Shown: one piece after another, positions 7,231 to 11,050 of the stretch
Layout of the letters: every line of letters begins with the position of its first letter
Numbering within the stretch: the stretch's first letter is position 1
Origin: Methanobacteriota archaeon
GTDB lineage: Archaea; Hydrothermarchaeota; Hydrothermarchaeia; Hydrothermarchaeales; BMS3B
Assembly: GCA_003229935.1 (NCBI GenBank)
Contig: QIGD01000044.1
Location: 1 to 11,050 of the forward strand
DNA length: 11,050 bases
Direction of reading: 5' to 3'
Notes under the pieces: model-generated
Database searches by the model: none
The model's input: only the letters and a program-made list of their open reading frames with translations
Told to the model about the DNA's origin: nothing
Position numbers and translations under genes: made by a program

Positions 7231-7887
7231 ATGAGGAAAATAGCTGTTATTCCTGCTTTCAATGAAGAAAGAGCAATTGGAGGAGTTGTAACAAAAACAT
7301 CAGAATATGTTGATAAGATTGTTGTTGTGGATGACGGAAGCGTAGATAAAACCTCGAATATAGCAGGAAAGGCTGGAGCAGAAGTTATAAGGCTTGATAT
7401 AAACACAGGTAAGGCCAATGCGGTAAGAGAGGGTTTGAGGTTATGTTCAGGCTATGATGCAGTTATAATAATGGATGGTGATGGACAGCATCTTCCCAGG
7501 GAAATTCCTATACTTCTTGAAAAACTGGAGAACAGTGACCTTGTAATAGGGTCGAGGTTTCTCAAAGATGCAACAAAAATGCCATTGAATAGCAAGATTT
7601 CCAATAAAATTGCCTCTTTACTAATGAGCTCATTAATAAGACAGAAAATTACAGACCCACAATCAGGTCTAAGGGCTATAAGAGGGGAGAGAGTGGGTGA
7701 GCTGGAATTGAAGGCTGAGCGTTATGCTCTTGAACATATTATGATATTGGAGGCAAAAAGGAAACACTTTGTGATATCAGAAGCCCCAATCACAACAGTT
7801 TACGGTGCAGAGAGGTCAGATATTCATCCTGTCAGAGATACTTTAATAGTAATATTAAATATAATGAAATTCATTTTAAGATTATGA
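7231..7887 (+). CDS. Family 2 glycosyltransferase (dolichyl-phosphate sugar synthase-like)
   Basis: It transfers a nucleotide-activated sugar, probably to a polyprenyl phosphate at the cytoplasmic membrane face, as in archaeal protein glycosylation; the exact donor and acceptor are not known. The 218 residues form a single GT-A domain. They begin with IPAFNEE, have DDGS (Asp34-Asp35) for the nucleotide, DGDGQH (Asp82-Gly-Asp84) as the metal-binding DXD, and IGSRF and TDPQSGLRAI later in the fold, as in GT2 polyprenyl-phosphate synthases. There is no C-terminal transmembrane pair. ATG 7231 is chosen for its AGGTGAT site (7221-7227) over GTG 7204. It overlaps the next gene by 4 bases (ATGA), so the two are co-translated. 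The many sequons of the protein at 363-2530 show that this cell probably glycosylates surface proteins. Confidence 0.88.
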   Translation: MRKIAVIPAFNEERAIGGVVTKTSEYVDKIVVVDDGSVDKTSNIAGKAGAEVIRLDINTGKANAVREGLRLCSGYDAVIIMDGDGQHLPREIPILLEKLENSDLVIGSRFLKDATKMPLNSKISNKIASLLMSSLIRQKITDPQSGLRAIRGERVGELELKAERYALEHIMILEAKRKHFVISEAPITTVYGAERSDIHPVRDTLIVILNIMKFILRL

Positions 7888-8858
7888 TAATTTACTCTCC
7901 AACTTATCTGAAGCATCATCTTGGAGGGCATCCTGAGAACAAATATAGACTTGAGGCTATTATAGAGCTTCTCATGAAAAAGAATCTTAAATTTGTTGAA
8001 CCTGTCAAAGCATCAGAAGAGGATATTCTCAGAGTTCACAGCTTACAGCATTATCTGAATATAAAAAAACTTTCTGAGCAGGAGAGAAGTGTGGATGCTG
8101 ACACATATCTGAACAAAAACTCCTTTGAAGTTGCACTTCTTGCTGCAGGAGGTGTAATTAAGGGTATTGATTATAAAAGGTCTTTTGCTCTGGTGAGACC
8201 TCCAGGACATCATGCTACAATAGATAAAGCCATGGGTTTTTGCTTATTCAACAATGTTGCAGTTGCCTCTGCCTATGCAATTGAAAAAAAGATTGCAAAA
8301 AGGGTTTTCATTCTTGATATAGATGTGCATCATGGCAATGGGACAGAGCAAATATTCTATTCAAGGAATGACATACTATATTTAAGTCTTCACCAGCATC
8401 CTCTTTTTCCTGGCACAGGTTATATTGCCAATACTGGAGAAGGTATAGGTGAGGGTTACAATATAAATATCCCTATGCCACCTGGTACAGATGACTCATC
8501 TTATCTTTACGCATTTGAGACGATTGTTGTGCCTGTTATGAAACAGGTCAAACCTGAGCTTGTTGTGGTATCTGCAGGTTATGATGGTCATGCTCTTGAC
8601 CCTCTCGCAAATTTCATGCTAACAGAACAGACTTATTTTAAGATAGCAAAATTCTTAAAGGAATATGGAGTAAGAGTAACCTTCGTTCTTGAAGGTGGAT
8701 ACAATCCCGATGCTCTGGCCTATTCGGTTTATTCAACACTGTCACCCCTATTTAATCTTGACTTTAATGAGATTGAAATAGAAAGGAAACCATCGAATGA
8801 GACACATAATATTATGGAGAAAGTAAAAAATCAGCTCTCAACATGGTGGGATTTTTAG
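7884..8858 (+). CDS. Histone-deacetylase-like zinc deacetylase (AcuC/Hda superfamily)
   Basis: A zinc-dependent deacetylase of the arginase/deacetylase fold. Archaeal members may remove acetyl groups from proteins, polyamines or other small molecules; the substrate is unknown. The 324 residues are full length for the family. PPGHHA gives the catalytic His109-His110, GFCLFNN follows, DIDVHHGNG gives zinc ligands Asp147 and His149, SAGYDGHALDPL gives zinc ligand Asp234, and LEGGYN closes the active site. The pattern is closer to the class II/AcuC-like group than to class I. It begins inside the glycosyltransferase stop. At its 3' end it overlaps the convergent DUF362 gene by 4 bases, stop codon against stop codon. 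Confidence 0.9.
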   Translation: MIIYSPTYLKHHLGGHPENKYRLEAIIELLMKKNLKFVEPVKASEEDILRVHSLQHYLNIKKLSEQERSVDADTYLNKNSFEVALLAAGGVIKGIDYKRSFALVRPPGHHATIDKAMGFCLFNNVAVASAYAIEKKIAKRVFILDIDVHHGNGTEQIFYSRNDILYLSLHQHPLFPGTGYIANTGEGIGEGYNINIPMPPGTDDSSYLYAFETIVVPVMKQVKPELVVVSAGYDGHALDPLANFMLTEQTYFKIAKFLKEYGVRVTFVLEGGYNPDALAYSVYSTLSPLFNLDFNEIEIERKPSNETHNIMEKVKNQLSTWWDF

Positions 8859-9667
8859 GACATTAGAAATTTATCTCTAACATCTTCAACTCTCTTTCCA
8901 ACAATATCTATCTTTTTTTCAATATACTCGCCAAATCCATAATAACCTGCCTTTAATATATGTTCCACATGCACAGGATTTATCCCCATAATGTTACAAG
9001 ATATAGTATCCAGGGCGACAGGGTCCCTGCTTGCAAGGGTTAAATCCATCCTTTTTGGCCTTCCAGCTTCAGGTGCTTCACCTTCCATAGAGACAATACC
9101 ATCGATTAAATTGATATCAGGAGCTCTAATCATCAGAAGGTCTATTATGGCATCGCTCACCATAGGATAAAATCTCTCCCTGGCCCGGGGTATAAGAGTG
9201 AAGAGATTTGTAAGACTTAAGTTTACAATTGTATGCTTATCAGTCCTCATCTTACCCAGATTTATAAATACATCTGCTTTAAGAATTGTTCTGGGCACAG
9301 GAAATCCCTTATCCAGTACGGTAAAATCCTTCTCTACCGGAATAAAAACATCTTTTGATAGATTAACCCACTTTGCATTATAATATTCCACTAGGTCTTT
9401 AAGGCCTAGATAGGAAGCTATATCATCAGCATTATAATGAGTACTGTTACTCTCCACCACATATATTTCTTCTGCTAAACCCTCATATAACCTGAAAATC
9501 TGCTCAAGATATCCCAGTTCAACTGTCGCTCCTGTGCTTGAGTGCTTCTTACAACAGAGACTGGGTTTGATTACCACCGTCTCAACTTCCCTAGGTTCGA
9601 ACTCTATATATTCAAAAGCTCTACTCACCTCAGGCTTTCCAGATTTTATAATACATACTCTGGGCAT
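8855..9667 (-). CDS. DUF362 domain protein
   Basis: A conserved protein of unknown biochemical role (PF04015). The family-typical stretches are TVVIKPSLCCKK near the start, KADVFINLGKMRTDKHT in the middle, and DGIVSMEGEAPEAG followed by ASRDPVALD in the C-terminal half. Many relatives carry a ferredoxin-type four-cysteine cluster; none is seen here, since the cysteines are scattered (CC at residues 38-39, SCN near the end). At 270 residues it is a complete single-domain member with no signal peptide or membrane segment. ATG 9667 is preceded by GGGATGA as ribosome binding site. It converges with the deacetylase gene and lies behind the hydrolase gene on the same strand. Confidence 0.8.
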   Translation of the reverse strand: MPRVCIIKSGKPEVSRAFEYIEFEPREVETVVIKPSLCCKKHSSTGATVELGYLEQIFRLYEGLAEEIYVVESNSTHYNADDIASYLGLKDLVEYYNAKWVNLSKDVFIPVEKDFTVLDKGFPVPRTILKADVFINLGKMRTDKHTIVNLSLTNLFTLIPRARERFYPMVSDAIIDLLMIRAPDINLIDGIVSMEGEAPEAGRPKRMDLTLASRDPVALDTISCNIMGINPVHVEHILKAGYYGFGEYIEKKIDIVGKRVEDVRDKFLMS

Positions 9668-9700
9668 AATTTCATCCCAATATACCCTTTGTCTAATGCA

Positions 9701-9712
9701 TATTTATATGTT
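9701..9712 (-). promoter_or_regulatory. TATA box of the DUF362 gene
   Basis: On the minus strand CATATAAATATG lies about 40 bp upstream of the ATG at 9667, placing initiation near 9680. It touches the stop codon of the upstream gene, so the DUF362 gene may have its own promoter as well as read-through. Confidence 0.45.
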
Positions 9713-10353
9713 TAGAGTGGAGACAGGATTATCACCTGAATATCCGGAGCCTTTTCAGAGAGAGATTCTCTAAACTTCTCTGGTTTAGCCTTGGTGTCAT
9801 CAATATAGTTATAATGCATTGGTATTGTTATTTTTGCTCTTATTTTTGCTGCTGCCTCAACTGCTTCTCTAATATCCATGGTATATTTCCCACCTATTGG
9901 TAGTAAAGCTAAATCTGGCCTTAAATTCTCCATCTCAGGTATAAAATCGCTATCACCGGCATGATAAATTCTCACCCCATCCATTTCAATTATCACGCCA
10001 AAACCAAAGCCACGTGGATGAAAAGGTTTGTCAGTATTGTAGGCTTCGACAGCTTCAATTTTTACATTATAAGCTTCTCTACTTTCTCCTGCATCAATCA
10101 CCTCTGTATCAAATCCACACTTATCTGCACATCCTTTAGTTGTGAATACAACTGTAGAGTCTTTAATTATCTTCTCTGCATTTTTGACAGCACAGTGGTC
10201 AAAGTGTTCATGTGTCATAATGATTATATCTGCCTTTTCAGCTTTTTCTGGTAGGACAAAGGGGTCTATATAAACAACTCTACTGTTGTTGAATTTAAAA
10301 CTTGAATGTCCCAGCCAGATTATCTCCACATCTTTTATTTTTATTCCCTTCAC
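9712..10353 (-). CDS. Metallo-beta-lactamase-fold metal-dependent hydrolase, UPF0173/UlaG-like
   Basis: A cytoplasmic metal-dependent hydrolase of unknown substrate. The fold is shown by WLGHSSFKF at the start, THEHFDH (the HxHxDH dimetal site), HAGDSDF (bridging aspartate), PIGGKYTMD and IPMHYN (last histidine ligand). The IGG-YTM and PMHY blocks are typical of the UPF0173 and UlaG-like subgroup and not of true beta-lactamases. The length of about 213 residues is normal. I favour GTG at 10353, which has GGGTGA five bases upstream; a GTG at 10362 would add three residues but has no such site. Confidence 0.82.
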   Translation of the reverse strand: MKGIKIKDVEIIWLGHSSFKFNNSRVVYIDPFVLPEKAEKADIIIMTHEHFDHCAVKNAEKIIKDSTVVFTTKGCADKCGFDTEVIDAGESREAYNVKIEAVEAYNTDKPFHPRGFGFGVIIEMDGVRIYHAGDSDFIPEMENLRPDLALLPIGGKYTMDIREAVEAAAKIRAKITIPMHYNYIDDTKAKPEKFRESLSEKAPDIQVIILSPL

Positions 10354-10383
10354 CTTCGTCACCCTTATTATATTATTAAGATA

Positions 10384-10396
10384 AAGATATAAGTTT
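10384..10396 (-). promoter_or_regulatory. TATA box of the metallo-hydrolase gene
   Basis: On the minus strand AAACTTATATCTT is centred about 37 bp before the GTG at 10353, giving a predicted start of transcription near 10365 and a short leader carrying GGGTGA. Confidence 0.5.
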
Positions 10397-10464
10397 AACT
10401 GGAGGCAGGTTCAATAAAGTTTTTATTGCAGTAAAAAGAAGATATTATTATAAATGGGATGACT

Positions 10465-10735
10465 GTCAATCACCACCCATTAAAATAGGGTGGCCTACCT
10501 CGTGAGAGAGAGGGTAACAGGTTGATTAGGAGGTGTTGAATAATGCAGAAGTTATTGGTAGAGTTCGAGAACGCATCGGGGAATGCTTCTCAAGTCTCCT
10601 GCTCTGTAAGTGGGGCATTAAACAGAGAGGAAACTTTCAGTGTGCCCTACAAAGTACTTGCCAATAACAGCTCTGAAGAGGACTTACGCTCTGGCAAGAG
10701 TAGGCAGGACTTGAGAGTTCCTGCGTTAAACATGC
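10465..10735 (+). ncRNA. Omega-RNA/HEARO-like structured RNA
   Basis: Visible hairpins are 10473-10493, a degenerate one at 10494-10513 (perfect in the copy at 123-142), 10567-10591 (GAGAA and GCAT stems), 10593-10635 (14 pairs with one mismatch and one bulge), 10657-10698 (CTTGCCA with TGGCAAG) and 10704-10724 (GCAGGA with TCCTGC). The tract GGTTGATTAGGAGG between hairpins is identical in both copies. In an IscB system the guide would be the host sequence just before 10465 (ending GGGATGACT) and the target motif would be the ATGA now at 10902. RVPALNMHKKPI, encoded at about 10716-10751, looks like an IscB amino terminus and would place the RNA immediately upstream of, and reaching into, the lost gene, as is usual. 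Confidence 0.45.
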
Positions 10736-10751
10736 ATAAAAAACCAATACC
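10716..10751 (+). pseudogene. Possible remnant of an iscB start
   Basis: Twelve residues RVPALNMHKKPI resemble the PLMP-domain start of IscB nucleases, where a VPVL-type strand is followed by a residue pair and P[LI]MP. Similarity ends at the point where MP would be expected; the following PDSSVRNSEQ is not recognisable to me. It would be a nuclease gene deleted down to its first codons. The match is short and could be chance. Confidence 0.3.
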
Positions 10752-10901
10752 TGATAGTAGTGTTAGGAACAGTGAGCAGGTTGAAATACCCGCTGGTTTG
10801 GCTTGGATTAAAAATTATTATTCTTATACAAATATTAAAATATGGGAGGTAGGGCAATTCATCCATCCATTAAAATGGATGGTCTCCTTGCCCAGATTAT
10901 T

Positions 10902-10973
10902 ATGAAAGTAAAGGATTTGATGACCACAGGTGTTGTGACTGTTGAGGAAGATAGTCCTATTACGATAGTGTGA
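10902..10973 (+). pseudogene. 5' fragment of a CBS-domain protein gene
   Basis: The 23 codons begin MKVKDLMTTGVVTVEEDSP, which is the characteristic opening of a CBS domain (DLMT, VVTV, D-SPI), a module that binds adenosyl ligands. The frame then meets TGA at 10971 where a family member would continue into its first helix. A palindromic transposon-end hairpin starts 10 bases later, and no CBS sequence resumes before the window ends. The mobile element at 10465-10901 lies directly against the ATG, so both sides of this fragment are rearranged. Confidence 0.6.
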
Positions 10974-10982
10974 GTGGGAAAG

Positions 10983-11002
10983 CCCACGACTTCAGTCGTG
11001 GG
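10983..11002. repeat. Second perfect palindrome CCCACGACTTCAGTCGTGGG
   Basis: Identical to 143-162, and the match extends three bases left (10980-11002 equals 140-162). The outer flanks differ from those of the first copy, so this is a solitary end. It follows the broken CBS gene and probably marks the rearrangement that truncated it. After it, 11003-11050 is AT-rich with no recognisable feature. Confidence 0.75.
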
Positions 11003-11050
11003 ATGAGAGCGAACCATAGTTAATTATCATCATACAAATATATATAACTG

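Larger units (their letters stand above)
10465..10901 (+). mobile_element. 437-bp non-autonomous IscB/IS605-like element with both ends and no nuclease gene
   Basis: The left end is GTCAATCACC plus a hairpin (10473-10493). The right end is the nested hairpin GGGCAA...TTGCCC (10852-10893) enclosing CCATCCATTAAAATGGATGG, and then AGATTATT. The base after 10901 begins ATGA. HEARO elements are described as sitting just before ATGA or GTGA, so the junction fits. Between the ends are an RNA-like region (10465-10735) and about 110 bp that codes for nothing I recognise. No transposase or complete nuclease fits in 437 bp, so mobility would need proteins in trans. Element limits come from comparing copies at 1-170, 7073-7119 and here. 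The family assignment is inferred; TnpB-type IS605 ends are the alternative. Confidence 0.5.

Noticed and set aside
10465..10901. C-terminal remnant of tnpB
   Set aside because: VEFENASGNASQ looks faintly like a TnpB tail, but there is no zinc-ribbon cysteine pair or RuvC motif, and the RNA-like pattern plus an IscB-like start downstream fits better. Kept only as an alternative.
10543..10905. A 120-codon open reading frame
   Set aside because: The start codon and several residues are not conserved in the copy at 1-123, the substitutions are not synonymous-biased, and the frame runs through hairpins, an element end and into the CBS fragment. Treated as RNA plus element sequence.
1..11050. CRISPR array or tRNA/rRNA genes
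   Set aside because: The repeats are few, far apart and hairpin-like without regular spacing, and no tRNA cloverleaf or rRNA signature was seen.
1..11050. Whole window as a composite transposon bounded by inverted element copies
   Set aside because: The two outer elements differ by about 8 percent and in their end hairpins, no target duplication is visible, and the genes between are ordinary chromosomal genes. Inversion by recombination between them is possible but not shown.

Overview
The window looks archaeal, most likely from an uncultured euryarchaeote-like lineage. Genes are preceded by TATA-type promoters with short or no leaders, and start codons are mixed (ATG, GTG, TTG). The secreted protein is crowded with N-glycosylation sequons and carries surface-layer-style domains. 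There is also an archaeal-type TPD (CDIN1-like) nuclease. Base composition is AT-rich throughout. I cannot name the species from sequence alone.

Layout, left to right. Positions 1-170 are the end of a small structured mobile element pointing left, out of the window. Positions 171-362 are an AT-rich promoter region with a perfect 16-bp palindrome next to a TATA box. Positions 363-4247 are a tightly overlapping BtuFCD-type importer operon for a corrinoid, heme or iron-siderophore: a very large surface-anchored binding protein, a permease and an ATPase. The binding-protein gene and the permease gene each carry an apparent one-base frameshift. Positions 4304-6084 hold a canonical hemE (uroporphyrinogen decarboxylase) followed by a metal-dependent amidohydrolase. 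Then come a solitary hairpin, the TPD-family nuclease gene (its stop codon lies in a 47-bp element relic), and a two-gene unit of a family 2 glycosyltransferase and a histone-deacetylase-like deacetylase. Two minus-strand genes follow, a DUF362 protein and a UPF0173-type metallo-beta-lactamase-fold hydrolase.

The most unusual part is the right end, 10465-10901. It is a 437-bp element with defined ends: a left end GTCAATCACC plus hairpin and a right end hairpin plus GCCCAGATTATT, immediately followed by ATGA. Its first ~170 bp resemble the element at 1-170 on the opposite strand, with 10 substitutions and no indels over 123 aligned bases, counted by eye. It folds into a series of hairpins, does not evolve like a protein, and stops where a short IscB-like start (RVPALNMHKKPI) appears. 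My best reading is a HEARO/omega-RNA element of the IscB (IS200/IS605-related) group that has lost its nuclease gene. It sits exactly in front of the ATGA of a CBS-domain gene, which is itself cut off after 23 codons beside another palindrome. A 47-bp relic at 7073-7119 has the same left and right ends fused together, again followed by ATGA. This assignment is inference from pattern and memory of the families; a covariance-model search would decide it.

Functional links: the importer and hemE both concern tetrapyrroles or metals and lie head to tail, so shared physiology is plausible, but hemE may have its own promoter. The other genes are not obviously a pathway.
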